A DNA stretch of 64,000 bases. Origin: an uncultured Pseudohongiella sp. (GTDB taxonomy: Bacteria; Pseudomonadota; Gammaproteobacteria; Pseudomonadales; Pseudohongiellaceae). The position numbers and the translations under genes were made by a program. The notes under the pieces were generated by a model that was not told the origin of the DNA, made no database searches, and was given only the letters and a program-made list of their open reading frames with translations. Positions 10,025-19,416 of the stretch are shown piece after piece (the stretch's first letter is position 1; the number at the start of each line of letters is the position of its first letter). The stretch lies in contig CACBCS010000003.1 of assembly GCA_902537815.1 (NCBI GenBank), positions 91,320 to 155,319 on the forward strand. The letters run 5' to 3'.

Positions 10025-10774
10025 TCACGCCGATGGGATACAGATGGTCGTCGCATTCCGACCGCAGACTGGCGAAACTCTGTAGGAGAAGAAGCGTCGC
10101 TGATCGCAAGAAGTGCACAATCCACCGCCACTTATTCTCTGAACGCCCTGCTGCCGGAGCAGGGCTGTCGCGACCTCATACAGATCTGCCATGAACTTTT
10201 CACCGACCGCTGGCGTGAAAGCGCTTGCCAGCGCATCGTCAGCGAGAATTGCACTCAGTGCAGCATGCACATCCCGCCCAACTTCGAAGTGGCAAGGGCC
10301 TATAGCCGGACCCATCCAGGCAAGAATTGACTCCGGCGGCGTCCGCATCGCCTTAATCGTGTTGTCAACAATGCCCGACGCCAACCCGCGCCAACCGCAG
10401 TGCACAGCAGCGATTTCACTGCCATCCTCGGCGGCCAGCAACAGAGGCAGACAATCCGCGGTCAGTACACTGAGCGCCAAACCTGCTTCTCGAGTAATGA
10501 CTGCATCCGCCTCTACAGAAGTAGTTTCCTCCCGCACGACAACTACTCGAGCACCGTGCACCTGCTTGAGCCACTGCCAACCTCGGATTCCGGGGAGAGT
10601 GGCCCGCAGCCGACGCCGATTCGAGGCCACCGCGTCCGAATTATCACCGACATGGTCTGCCAGATTGAACGAGTTAAACGCTGCCTGACTGACGCCTCCA
10701 GCGCGGGTCGTAACGAACGCCGACACCGTGTCAGGCGCCTCCCAATCAGGACAGATCAAGGACATATCGCTCAC
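10025..10774 (-). CDS. pgeF: PgeF/YfiH family multicopper-like purine nucleoside phosphorylase, peptidoglycan editing factor
   Basis: Zn/Cu-binding DUF152 enzyme. Homologues act on purine nucleosides, and E. coli PgeF (YfiH) has been linked to correct peptidoglycan side-chain composition. The 249-residue protein carries the family metal-site motifs KQVHGARV (about 69), TADCLPLLL (about 106) and AAVHCGWRGL (about 124), and the C-terminal CTSCDQRRFFSYR. It overlaps the end of rluD by 4 nt, giving a translationally coupled rluD-pgeF-clpB order that is common in gammaproteobacteria. Confidence 0.93.
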   Translation of the reverse strand: MSDMSLICPDWEAPDTVSAFVTTRAGGVSQAAFNSFNLADHVGDNSDAVASNRRRLRATLPGIRGWQWLKQVHGARVVVVREETTSVEADAVITREAGLALSVLTADCLPLLLAAEDGSEIAAVHCGWRGLASGIVDNTIKAMRTPPESILAWMGPAIGPCHFEVGRDVHAALSAILADDALASAFTPAVGEKFMADLYEVATALLRQQGVQRISGGGLCTSCDQRRFFSYRVSPVCGRNATTICIPSA

Positions 10775-11769
10775 GCCGTCCCCTCTCCGGCATCCTGGTG
10801 CAAAAGACTCAACAAGCCCGCGAAGTCATCCGGCAATCGGGCTTCCCACCTGCACTCCAACTTGGTTGCAGGATGTAAAAGCGCCAGTTCAGACGCATGC
10901 AGAGCCTGGCGTTTGAATGTCTCCAGCGCACCTGCCAGCTCCTCTACGCAATTTGGCGGAACCCGATAGCGTCCTCCATAGAGCGGATCACCTACGATAG
11001 GATATTTTAAATGTGCCATATGGACCCTTATCTGATGAGTACGGCCGGTTTCCAGGTTCACACGGATGTGGGTATGAGCAGCATAGCGCTGAACCACTCG
11101 ATAATGGGTAATGGCTTCCTGACCATCTGCGGAAACGGCTCGCTTCATGCGATGCACCGGATGACGGGCTAGAGGCGCTGAAACAGTCCCTCCTGCAGTC
11201 ATAACTCCCTGAACCACTGCCTCATACTGCCTAGAAACCGACCGTGACTGCAGCTGCTGAACCAGGGCATGATGACTCTTCAGATTTTTCGCGACAACCA
11301 TCAATCCGGTAGTATCTTTATCAAGTCGATGGACAATCCCTGCACGCGGAAGAGATTCAAGGGTGGGGCAATAGTGCAGCAGACCATTAACCAGAGTGCC
11401 CTGATGATGACCCGCTGCCGGATGGACGACAAGTTCAGCCTGTTTATCAAGCACGAGCAGCTCTTCATCTTCGTAGACGATACTGAGCGGCATTTCCTCG
11501 GCGGCACAGTTCTCAGCCGATTGTGGCGTTGCGTCAAGGACCAGCCACGAACCGGCGAGCGCCGATTCTCTCGGTTTACAGCGCTGACCATTCACAGTCA
11601 GCTCGCCTGTTTTCATCCAGGCCTGCAGCCTCGCTCGGGAATAGTCGGGAAACAAGCGGGCGGCCACCTGGTCTATTCGGTGCCCCGCCTGTTCATCAGT
11701 CACCTGAGCCTTCAGCGAGATCGATTCTTTTTCATGTTCCGGCACCATCACACGCGCATGATACTCCAA
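10771..11769 (-). CDS. rluD: 23S rRNA pseudouridine synthase RluD
   Basis: Forms the three pseudouridines of helix 69 in 23S rRNA (1911, 1915, 1917 in E. coli numbering). The 332-residue protein has an N-terminal S4 RNA-binding domain (about 25-85) and an RluA-type catalytic domain with the Asp motif GIVHRLDKDTTGLMVVAKN near residue 145 and GRTHQIRVHMAHLKYPIVGD later. It lies divergent from bamD, the classic rluD/bamD arrangement, with 123 nt between them. Confidence 0.95.
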   Translation of the reverse strand: MEYHARVMVPEHEKESISLKAQVTDEQAGHRIDQVAARLFPDYSRARLQAWMKTGELTVNGQRCKPRESALAGSWLVLDATPQSAENCAAEEMPLSIVYEDEELLVLDKQAELVVHPAAGHHQGTLVNGLLHYCPTLESLPRAGIVHRLDKDTTGLMVVAKNLKSHHALVQQLQSRSVSRQYEAVVQGVMTAGGTVSAPLARHPVHRMKRAVSADGQEAITHYRVVQRYAAHTHIRVNLETGRTHQIRVHMAHLKYPIVGDPLYGGRYRVPPNCVEELAGALETFKRQALHASELALLHPATKLECRWEARLPDDFAGLLSLLHQDAGEGTA

Positions 11770-11892
11770 GCCATCAAAACACTCATCTGGGACGAATCAC
11801 CGCGCAGTTCATTGCCCTATTAGTGGGTTTCAGGCTCACCGTGTGGTTAAATACCGGGTTAAGGATCACCTACAGCGGAACTGCAGCCATTC

Positions 11893-12879
11893 ATGACACA
11901 GCCAACTTCGACCAGGTTTCTGCATGTTGCCGTCCTTTTGCTGCTCCTCGGCGGGTGCGGACTGTTCGACCGAGATGAAGCCGACGAATTCTCTGGCCTG
12001 ACCACAGAGGAGCAATTCTACCGAAGGGCACTGGAACAGCTGGAAAGCCGGAACTATTCGGGTGCAATTTCCACCTACCAGGCTCTTGAGTCGCGCTTTC
12101 CTTTTGGCCGCTTCGCAGCGCAAGCGCAGATTGAGATTGTTTATGCCTATTTCAGCAACGGCGACGAGGAGGCTGCCCGTGCCGCGGCGGATCGCTTCAT
12201 CAGACTGCATCCTGAGAATGAGAACATCGACTACGCCTATTACATGAAAGGACTGGCGTCCTTCAACGATCGCAGCGGCGTCCTGAGCCGCCTGATTCCT
12301 GTGGATTACACCAAACGTGATCCGGGTCTGGCTCAGGAATCGTTCAACGACTTTGCTCAAATGCTGGCGCTCTATCCAGACAGCGCCTATGCTGCAGACG
12401 CTCGAGCCCGGATGGTTTTTCTTCGGAACAACCTGGCAGCCTATGAGATACATGTGGCCAACTACTACCTAGATCGCCGGGCGTATATTGCGGCATTGCG
12501 ACGAGGTCAATATGTCGTTGAAAACTTCCAGGGCACTCCGGCAGTGGCCGACGGCGTGGCTATCATGGTGGAATCCTACCTCAGACTGGGACTGAATGAA
12601 CTGGCAGACACCTCTCTGGCACTGCTGAAAGAGAACTATCCAAACCATATTTCTATTGATGACGAGGGTGATTTTCGCGTCAGGACGGAAATTACCGACC
12701 CTTCACTGCTCTATACGGTCAGTTTCGGATTGCTCGGAGACAACCGGGGAAATCCTCCACTTGCCCCAACCCAGCGTCCAGGGACCTCGGGCAGCCAGCA
12801 AATCATCAATTCCCAGCGAAGTCAGCAATCAAACGGGCGATCATTTTTAAGCATCATCACCTTCGGACTGCTAAACTGA
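11893..12879 (+). CDS. bamD: BamD, outer-membrane protein assembly lipoprotein
   Basis: Essential lipoprotein of the BAM complex that inserts beta-barrel proteins in the outer membrane. The 328-residue product has a signal peptide with lipobox LLGGCG (Cys about 25), then TPR-like helical repeats ([37 protein letters not shown]). It is longer than E. coli BamD (245) because of a C-terminal tail rich in Ser, Gln and Asn, as in Pseudomonas-type ComL. No strong ribosome site is visible. Its context, divergent from rluD, is typical. Confidence 0.95.
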   Translation: MTQPTSTRFLHVAVLLLLLGGCGLFDRDEADEFSGLTTEEQFYRRALEQLESRNYSGAISTYQALESRFPFGRFAAQAQIEIVYAYFSNGDEEAARAAADRFIRLHPENENIDYAYYMKGLASFNDRSGVLSRLIPVDYTKRDPGLAQESFNDFAQMLALYPDSAYAADARARMVFLRNNLAAYEIHVANYYLDRRAYIAALRRGQYVVENFQGTPAVADGVAIMVESYLRLGLNELADTSLALLKENYPNHISIDDEGDFRVRTEITDPSLLYTVSFGLLGDNRGNPPLAPTQRPGTSGSQQIINSQRSQQSNGRSFLSIITFGLLN

Positions 12880-13084
12880 AACAACGGCATATTTCTGCCT
12901 GAAGCCCAATGCCAAGAATTCCGGGAGCACTTTAGTTGGGAGACCAACCATCTCCAACAGGAGCAGAGAGTGCAGCGTAAAGCGGAACGTACGATTCAAA
13001 AACCACAGCGCCGGGCAAATCGGACTATGCGCTAATTTCAATCCTCCGATCCGGATTAAAGCGCGATATAGCTTTTACCGGCGA

Positions 13085-14725
13085 TTAATCACCAAGCGAC
13101 CAACCATTAGTGATCGGATAGCGCCTGTCGCGACCAAATCCACGCTGAGTCAGTCTCACTCCGATCGGCCCCTGACGACGTTTGTACTCGTTCAGGTCAA
13201 CAAGCCGCAACACCCGCTTTACATCCGCTTCGAGAAAACCTTTCTCCACAATCGACTCAAAGCTCAAATCCCGCTCAACGTATAGCTCGAGGATCGCATC
13301 CAGAGTATCGTAATCCGGCAGACTGTCTTGGTCCAGCTGCCCGGGCTCGAGTTCTGCCGATGGCGGTCTGTTGATCACCTCAATGGGAATCGCTTCGCAA
13401 TCCGCTTTCTGCGCGTTTCTGTACCGGGCCAGTTTATAGACCAATGTTTTTGAGACATCTTTCAAAACATCAAAGCCGCCTGCCATGTCCCCATAGAGCG
13501 TAGAGTACCCAACAGCAATTTCGCTCTTGTTGCCTGTCGTCAAAACCAGCAAGCCCTTTTTGTTCGAAATTGCCATCAGCAGGACACCCCGCGCACGCGC
13601 CTGTATATTCTGCTCAGTGACATCAACAGGCAGACCCCGAAATTCCTGCTCCAGCGCTTCGAGAAAACTCGCATAAATTTCATTGATAGCAATTACCTGA
13701 TAGTCCACGCCAAGGGTCCTGGCTTGACGTTCGGCGCAGTCGAGGCTAAGTTGTGAAGTATAGGCAAAGGGCATCATGACAGCTTCGACACGGGCTGCGC
13801 CCAGTGCGTCCACCGCGATAGCCAGACTCAAGGCTGAGTCAATTCCACCGGACAGCCCTAAAACCACTCCGGAAAATCGGTTCTTGGTTACGTAATCCCG
13901 CAATCCCAGAACAAGCGTTTCATAGACCTGAGCTTCGAGACTGAGACTTGCCGAAAGCCGTTGTGAGGCGATCCGGCATACCCCGCTAATGTCGATTTGG
14001 ACTTCAAGTGGAAACAAACCCTCGACGAACTGGGGCACCTGGCAAGCCAGTTGGCCCTCGCTAGCCGCCAAAGATCCTCCGTCAAACACTAGCTCGTCCT
14101 GGCCGCCCAGTAAATTAACATACACAACTGGGAAACCCTCTTCCATGCTGCGCTTACAGACCAGGCCTTGTCTTTCCTCAAGCTTCGCAGTGTGAAAAGG
14201 AGACGCATTGATGTTGACTAACATCTGTGCGCCGGCGTTCTTAGCCTGACGAGCAGGCTCATCTTCCCAGAGATCTTCGCAAATGGTGAAAGCGATCGTC
14301 GTACCTTTCAGATCAAGCGTACAGGAGCGATCACCCGCAGCAAAATATCTTCGCTCATCAAAAACCTGATAGTTTGGCAGGCACTGCTTGCGATACCCAC
14401 CCACTACCTCCCCTTGCTGAGCAATCAGCAGCGAATTATAGACTGCCTCGCCGGTGCTCTCTGGAAAGCCAATGACCAGAATCGGATCGATGCTTTCCCG
14501 AAGAATGTGCTGCAGGGCCTTTTCCACTCTGAGTTTAAGGCTGGGTCGCAGCAGCAAATCCTCAGGCGGATAACCGGTCAAAGCTAGCTCCGGGAATACC
14601 ACGACGTCAGCCGCAAATTCCACTTCAGCTCGCTTGGCAGCGCTGATGATGCGTTCAGTATTACCGTCGATGTCCCCAACCAGCAAATTCAATTGGGCCA
14701 TGACTATATTCAACTTTTCTGACAT
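13085..14725 (-). CDS. nadE: glutamine-dependent NAD+ synthetase
   Basis: Last step of NAD synthesis: amidates nicotinic acid adenine dinucleotide using ammonia from glutamine. The N-terminal nitrilase-like glutaminase domain (about 1-255) has the Glu-Lys-Cys triad (ELALTGYPPEDLL; TICEDLWED with the Cys), and the C-terminal synthetase domain has the ATP P-loop LGLSGGIDSALS (about 292). Start chosen at ATG 14725 (MSEKLNIVMAQLN, 546 residues), because the longer frame to 14746 begins with a GTG and the family starts close to this motif. It sits alone between bamD and the pilR remnant, on the opposite strand. Confidence 0.95.
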   Translation of the reverse strand: MSEKLNIVMAQLNLLVGDIDGNTERIISAAKRAEVEFAADVVVFPELALTGYPPEDLLLRPSLKLRVEKALQHILRESIDPILVIGFPESTGEAVYNSLLIAQQGEVVGGYRKQCLPNYQVFDERRYFAAGDRSCTLDLKGTTIAFTICEDLWEDEPARQAKNAGAQMLVNINASPFHTAKLEERQGLVCKRSMEEGFPVVYVNLLGGQDELVFDGGSLAASEGQLACQVPQFVEGLFPLEVQIDISGVCRIASQRLSASLSLEAQVYETLVLGLRDYVTKNRFSGVVLGLSGGIDSALSLAIAVDALGAARVEAVMMPFAYTSQLSLDCAERQARTLGVDYQVIAINEIYASFLEALEQEFRGLPVDVTEQNIQARARGVLLMAISNKKGLLVLTTGNKSEIAVGYSTLYGDMAGGFDVLKDVSKTLVYKLARYRNAQKADCEAIPIEVINRPPSAELEPGQLDQDSLPDYDTLDAILELYVERDLSFESIVEKGFLEADVKRVLRLVDLNEYKRRQGPIGVRLTQRGFGRDRRYPITNGWSLGD

Positions 14726-14746
14726 AGGTTGCCTGAATGGAGTCAC

Positions 14747-14933
14747 TTTCCTGTTATGTCGGAATGTTTGAGCAATTCACTTACTCGTAACAATGGGAGT
14801 CGGTACCTGTTAACGGGCTAACCGGGCGGTACCGAACGAGGCAGGCTATTGTACGACAAATCCTAGGCATCAGTTTCACATTTCCACAAACCAGACAAAA
14901 ACTAACCCACTACGCCACTCACGAGACCAAAAT
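14747..14933. other. spacer upstream of nadE
   Basis: No gene or recognisable remnant is visible between the nadE start and the pilR fossil. Two copies of GGTACC flank a GC-rich stretch near 14800-14835. The nadE promoter must be here, but no clear hexamers stand out. Confidence 0.3.
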
Positions 14934-15131
14934 ATTGTCCGAAACGTACTACCGTTAGGACAGGGAGAGGCCGACACCGAGGAAACTTTCTCGCTCTCTC
15001 AACATTCACAGACGATTGAAATCGAAGCGATTCAGCAAGCGCTGGAAGAAACTAGCTGGAATAAAAGCGCCGAGACAAGAAAGTTGGGCGTGTCCTTCCG
15101 ACACCGACTCAAGAAGCCTGGGCTTGAATAG
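14934..15131 (+). pseudogene. pilR: 3' remnant of pilR (NtrC-type regulator, Fis-like HTH)
   Basis: An open frame without a proper start reads IVRNVLPLGQ, then SLSQHSQTIEIEAIQQALEE and TSWNKSAETRKLGVSFRHRL, ending KKPGLE and a stop. This is the C-terminal Fis-type DNA-binding helix-turn-helix of PilR (family pattern IEREAI.QALEETRWN.TAAAK.LG.SFR..RYRLKKLG.E). Two residues are missing where SFRsLRYRLKK is expected, and several helix residues have changed. The receiver and AAA+ domains and all of pilS are gone. It lies between bamD and thiO, exactly where Pseudomonas carries pilS-pilR, and its end overlaps the thiO stop by 23 nt. Confidence 0.8.
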
Positions 15132-16263
15132 CTTGCGATGACCCTCGCGGGTCCGTTCCGGGGCGGTAAGGCTGCGGATCAATAAAAGGCCGCTGATTCA
15201 TAATCAGTTCAGACAGCAGGCGTGCAGAAGCCGGCGCCAGCACCAGCCCATTCCGGAATTGGCCAGCATTCACGAACAGATTTTCATGTGGCTCTACCAA
15301 GCCGATCACCGGCAGGCCACCTGCCCTCCCGGGCCTCAACCCTGACCATTGCCGTACCGGCTCATATCGCGCTAAATCAGGCAGCATACCTACGGCAGCA
15401 TCTTGCAGTATTTTCCTGCCTTCTTCTGTCAATGATTTGTCAAAATCGGCGTATTCCAAGGTGCTACCCACGAGCAGATGTCTATCTCTGCGGGGTATCA
15501 GATACTTTCCCTTGTGGAGCACCATCGAATCAATCAATGGTTCAGCTAATCGGTACTGCAGCATTTGTCCCTTCACCGGCGCCACGCCGGATTCAACTTG
15601 CAGAGAACCCAGCAATTGTTGGGTCCAGGCGCCCGCAGTCAGGACAAAAGCCCCCGCCTGCACACTCTGCCTCTCTCCAGAACCAGTTGCGTTTGTATAT
15701 GCTGCAACAATCCTGTTGTCTGTCTGCTCGAATCCGGCAACGCGCGTGTGGGTCTGCAGCGCAAATGACGGTGACTGTTTGAGACTAGCAATCAGGGCCT
15801 TGCACAGCCGGGGGTTGCGCACATGACCCAGGTGCGGCATCCACAAACCCTTGCCAAAGTCCGCCGCCAGATTTTGCTCTGCTTCATAGATTCGGCCGGC
15901 TCCCCAGACTTCCATTGCCTTGCCTTCGGATACCGCCCAAGACACGGCGTCTGACTGATCAGGCGCATCAAGCATGAGCAGTCCACACGTCTCAAATTCG
16001 GCATCGACACCGGTTTCGGCAAGCAACTCACGCACTAGCTGCGGATAATATTCCTGAGCCCAGTTGGCCAGCGCAGTCACTGCCAGTGAATACCGCCAGG
16101 GATACAGCGGTGACACAATCCCGCCTCCCGCCCAGGAGGACTCGCGGGCCACCTCCCCCTGATCAATAAGCATGACCGAGGCGCCAAGCGCCAACAGATT
16201 GCGAGACACCAGCAGCCCGTTAATACCCGCGCCCACCACAAGAAAGTCAGGAATCTGTTTCAA
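15109..16263 (-). CDS. thiO: glycine oxidase ThiO (FAD-dependent amine oxidase)
   Basis: Oxidises glycine to the imine used to build the thiazole ring of thiamine. The FAD-binding GxGxxG motif is DFLVVGAGINGLLVSRNL near the N-terminus, followed by the DAO domain with RESSWAGGGIVSPLYPWRY and C-terminal WSGLRPGRAGGLPVIG. Start chosen at TTG 16263, which has AAAAAGGG 6 nt upstream and places the dinucleotide motif a few residues from the start. The ORF track prefers ATG 16314, but that puts a promoter-like TATACT inside the gene. It is a Pseudomonas-like neighbour of pilR, here next to the pilR remnant. No other thiamine gene is nearby. Confidence 0.9.
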   Translation of the reverse strand: MKQIPDFLVVGAGINGLLVSRNLLALGASVMLIDQGEVARESSWAGGGIVSPLYPWRYSLAVTALANWAQEYYPQLVRELLAETGVDAEFETCGLLMLDAPDQSDAVSWAVSEGKAMEVWGAGRIYEAEQNLAADFGKGLWMPHLGHVRNPRLCKALIASLKQSPSFALQTHTRVAGFEQTDNRIVAAYTNATGSGERQSVQAGAFVLTAGAWTQQLLGSLQVESGVAPVKGQMLQYRLAEPLIDSMVLHKGKYLIPRRDRHLLVGSTLEYADFDKSLTEEGRKILQDAAVGMLPDLARYEPVRQWSGLRPGRAGGLPVIGLVEPHENLFVNAGQFRNGLVLAPASARLLSELIMNQRPFIDPQPYRPGTDPRGSSQAIQAQAS

Positions 16264-16403
16264 ATTTTGCCCTTTTTCCTCATCCACCCTTAAAGTATAG
16301 TCGCAAAAACTCATGCTTACCGGTAGTCCAACCCGCGTTGCAATCCCCGCAGAGGGCGACTCAAAGCCTAGTCGATACTCACCGCTTTGGCAGTGCCATC
16401 AGG

Positions 16404-16409
16404 TATAAT
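16404..16409 (+). promoter_or_regulatory. -10 element upstream of the TSUP permease
   Basis: A perfect TATAAT lies about 70 nt before the likely start of the permease gene. No convincing -35 hexamer sits at 16-18 nt. Confidence 0.35.
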
Positions 16410-16523
16410 CCGGACTGATCCGCTAACAAACCAGCCAGCGGCGGCCACCGGGCCGTCTGATCATTGTAGAGCCCCACTCTGGATATCGACCTCACAATTT
16501 TTCAAATCTCCGCGCTTTGCCTT

Positions 16524-17249
16524 GTGGGTTTCATTGCAGGCGGAATCAATACTCTGGCCGGCGGCGGTTCAAATCTGAGCCTACCCATGTTGATGATCAT
16601 GGGGCTGCCCGCCGATGTCGCCAATGCCACTAACCGCGTCGCCGTGTTAATGCAGTGCCTGGTCGGCGTCGCCGGTTTTGACCAAAACCAGATGCTAGAT
16701 CGACCGGCAGTCCGCCCAATTCTGGCGCCAACCCTCGCTGGAGGTGCTGCGGGGGCTCTGGGTGCGGCGCTCATGCCGAATATCTATCTGAAACCACTTC
16801 TGCTGCTTACGCTGTTAGGAATGTCGCTGCTGATTCTGCTGCGTCCGGGCATCATTGCCCCGCCCGCCAATACCCCCACTCTTTCTCCCAATGAGGAACG
16901 CCGGGCCTGGTGGGGGCTGTTTGCAGCTGGTTTATATGGCGGGTTCGTTCAGGCTGGTGTCGGGTTTATCCTGCTCGCCGCTCTTGCCGGCGGTCTCCGT
17001 TATGACCTGGTACGGGCAAATGCACTCAAAATGGTTTGCACGCTGGCTTTTACTATGGTGTCAGTCGCAATCTTTCTGATCTTTGACCTTATCGAATGGA
17101 TACCCGGCCTGATCCTCGCGGGCGGCAACATGGCCGGCGCCTACCTGATGGTTAAAATCGCCGTGCGCAGTTCTCAGAGCACGCTCAAATGGACACTCTT
17201 TACCATGACGCTCATCGCCGTGGGCGCAGGCTTTACACTCGGCGAATAA
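16524..17249 (+). CDS. TSUP (TauE/SafE) family membrane transporter
   Basis: Predicted permease of the sulfite-exporter TauE/SafE family. The actual substrate (sulfite, organosulfur or other anion) cannot be told. About seven to eight hydrophobic segments are visible, with two copies of the family repeat: GFIAGGINTLAGGGSNLSLP at the N-terminus and GLYGGFVQAGVGFILL in the second half. The GTG at 16524 begins inside the first membrane helix. The in-frame upstream stretch from 16470 (LDIDLTIFQISALCLVG) looks like the missing part of that helix but offers only CTG (16479) as a start, so the true N-terminus is uncertain. Confidence 0.85.
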   Translation: MGFIAGGINTLAGGGSNLSLPMLMIMGLPADVANATNRVAVLMQCLVGVAGFDQNQMLDRPAVRPILAPTLAGGAAGALGAALMPNIYLKPLLLLTLLGMSLLILLRPGIIAPPANTPTLSPNEERRAWWGLFAAGLYGGFVQAGVGFILLAALAGGLRYDLVRANALKMVCTLAFTMVSVAIFLIFDLIEWIPGLILAGGNMAGAYLMVKIAVRSSQSTLKWTLFTMTLIAVGAGFTLGE

Positions 17250-17271
17250 AACTCCTGCTGAACGCTTTTAG

Positions 17272-18687
17272 TCATTGCGATCCAGGTGCGGGCAACGTCA
17301 ACATGACACTGGCTCCACCCAAGACACTGGTGGTAACGCTGACATCGCCTCCATAGCTGTCGACAATATCAGCGACCACCGCTAAACCGATGCCTTGACC
17401 TTGCATCAGAGTGTCAGCCCTGGCGCCTCTCTGCAGCACATAGGCAACCTGATGATTGGGTATGCCCTGACCATCATCCTCTACCTGAATAATGACGCCA
17501 TCCGTGAGCGTTGCCTCTCTTTTAATCCGAACGATCAATTCGGATCTACCATACTTGTAGGCATTGTCGAGCACGTTCCCCAGCAGCTCCATCAAATCTC
17601 GCTTGTCACCGATAAACTGGGCGTGTCTGTCAATTTCTCTGTGCACGAACATCTGTTTGTCTGCATAAACTTTCTGCAGTGCTTCGATGACTTGATCGGT
17701 CGTCTCAGCCACATTCACGCGTCGCGCAATCGACAGGCTGTTGCCTGCCTGAACGGCACGCTGGAGCTGGTAGGTCACGATCTGATTCATACGCTCGATT
17801 TGCTCATCTGCCGCACGCAGCTGGCTGAGAAATTCCGAACTGTTTTTCCCCTCAGCACTTTTCAGCCAGGGAATAATTCCCGACATGACCGCCAGCGGCG
17901 TTTTGAGGCTATGGGCAAGATCGCCGAGAGTTGTCCGATATCGGCTCTGCTGCTTTCGCTCGCTCTCTATCAGTTGATTAAGATTCGCCGCGACGCCCCG
18001 CAACTCTTTCGGGTACTCCGCCTCAAGCTTGTCCTTTTCACCCAATTCGATCGCCCGAAGATCAAGGGCCATCCGACTGAGGGGCGCCAGCCCCCATCGA
18101 AGCAGTAAAGTCTGGATCATAAGCAACAGGACAGCGACCCCTCCGAGCCACGACCAGAGATCCCTGCGGAAATTTCTGATCTCTGAGTAATAGGGATCTG
18201 CATTTTCCAGCACAGTGAAATTGAACTCACTGATGCCATCTTCCCAGAGAATTCCGTAGCTGAGGCGAAAATACACTGCAGCCTCACCCGGCATGACTTG
18301 AAAACGCGATTGCCCCACGCCTATGCGCTCGCGCAAAAACCCAAGCTCAGGTGGATCAAAAGCTCTGGCAGAATCACTTCGCCATAACTCCCCTATACTG
18401 GCACTGCTGATGTAGCCATAGAGCCCTGAATCAAGTTGATTAAAACGGGGCTCCTGCAGCGTCTCCAGAAAATAGAATTCGCCGTTGCGTTCGTCGACCG
18501 CAGAGAGTAACAGGTAAATCTGGACCTGAAGCTGCTCGGCCGCTCCGGCTTCAACGCTGGAACGAAAAGCCCGGTCCAGCACCACTCCGATCAAACCCAG
18601 AAACACGCACAGCAGGATACCGAAAACCCACATGAGTCGTGATCGCAGAGAATACGCCCGCATAGTCGAAGTGCTCGTCAAATGCAC
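17272..18687 (-). CDS. PhoQ-like sensor histidine kinase
   Basis: Membrane sensor of a two-component system, partner of the response regulator 12 nt upstream. Of 471 residues, two membrane helices (about 17-38 and 176-198) enclose a periplasmic sensor domain of about 135 residues. A HAMP-like linker then leads to the dimerisation helix with phosphoaccepting His in TTLGDLAHSLKTPLAVMSG and the ATPase domain (N box LLGNVLDNAYKYG, G1 VEDDGQGIP, G2 GQGIGLAVVADIV). The H-box spelling is that of PhoQ. The ligand (divalent cations, peptides or acidity in PhoQ) is inferred only by similarity. Confidence 0.9.
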   Translation of the reverse strand: MHLTSTSTMRAYSLRSRLMWVFGILLCVFLGLIGVVLDRAFRSSVEAGAAEQLQVQIYLLLSAVDERNGEFYFLETLQEPRFNQLDSGLYGYISSASIGELWRSDSARAFDPPELGFLRERIGVGQSRFQVMPGEAAVYFRLSYGILWEDGISEFNFTVLENADPYYSEIRNFRRDLWSWLGGVAVLLLMIQTLLLRWGLAPLSRMALDLRAIELGEKDKLEAEYPKELRGVAANLNQLIESERKQQSRYRTTLGDLAHSLKTPLAVMSGIIPWLKSAEGKNSSEFLSQLRAADEQIERMNQIVTYQLQRAVQAGNSLSIARRVNVAETTDQVIEALQKVYADKQMFVHREIDRHAQFIGDKRDLMELLGNVLDNAYKYGRSELIVRIKREATLTDGVIIQVEDDGQGIPNHQVAYVLQRGARADTLMQGQGIGLAVVADIVDSYGGDVSVTTSVLGGASVMLTLPAPGSQ

Positions 18688-18699
18688 ACCTGAAATATG

Positions 18700-19380
18700 C
18701 TATCCGCTTTCAGCCAAGCAGAATCTGTAACCCTGGCCTCTGACCGTTTCAATGGGTTTCAGGGTTTGCTGTGGATCAAGCTTAAGCCTGAGTCGGCGTA
18801 CAAAGACTTCGAGGACATTGCTGTCCCGATCATAATCTTGTGCGTAAAGATGCTCAGTCAGTTCTGTTTTTGAAATAACCTGCCCAGGATGCATCATCAG
18901 ATATTCGAGCAGTTTGTACTCGTAGGCAGTGAGGTCTATATTTTCACCGCTGACCGACAACCGTTTGGCCGTCAGGTCGAGCGTGAACGGACCGAAGTTT
19001 AATTTGGGTTTGGCAAACCCGGCTGCTCTGCGCAGAAGCGCATTCAATCTGGCAACAATTTCTTCAAGGCGAAACGGCTTGACCACATAATCGTCTGCGC
19101 CCGCGTCGAGACCGGCAACCTTGTCCTGCCAGTCACCTCGGGCGGTCAGAATCAGGATAGGGAACTGCTTGTCGGCACCGCGGATCTGCTTAATCAGGGA
19201 AATGCCGTCTATCTCCGGCAATCCCAAGTCGATAATGGCAGCGTCATAGGCATACTCAGTGGAAAAATACAGACCGGCCTTGCCGTCTTCAGCGACGTCA
19301 ACGACGAAGCCTTGGTTGCTCAGACCCTGTTCAAGCTGTTGCCGGAGCAAACTCTCATCCTCTACAACCAGTAGTCGCAT
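18700..19380 (-). CDS. PhoP-like OmpR-family response regulator
   Basis: DNA-binding regulator of the two-component system. Of 226 residues, the receiver domain has acidic pocket VEDE, phospho-acceptor Asp in AAIIDLGLPEIDG (about 51) and the conserved Lys in DYVVKPF. It is followed by an OmpR winged helix (FTLDLTAKRLSV to VRGQGYRF). The stretch TARGDWQDKVAGLDAGADDY resembles E. coli PhoP closely. It follows the PepSY gene on the same strand and precedes the kinase. Confidence 0.92.
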   Translation of the reverse strand: MRLLVVEDESLLRQQLEQGLSNQGFVVDVAEDGKAGLYFSTEYAYDAAIIDLGLPEIDGISLIKQIRGADKQFPILILTARGDWQDKVAGLDAGADDYVVKPFRLEEIVARLNALLRRAAGFAKPKLNFGPFTLDLTAKRLSVSGENIDLTAYEYKLLEYLMMHPGQVISKTELTEHLYAQDYDRDSNVLEVFVRRLRLKLDPQQTLKPIETVRGQGYRFCLAESG

Positions 19381-19416
19381 TATCGGCTACCTCCGCAATC
19401 CCATCGGCGAGTCGGT

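Noticed and set aside
15222-15782. 186-codon plus-strand ORF
   Set aside because: Antisense to thiO.
17395-18108. 237-codon plus-strand ORF
   Set aside because: Antisense shadow of the PhoQ-like kinase, which carries all histidine-kinase boxes.
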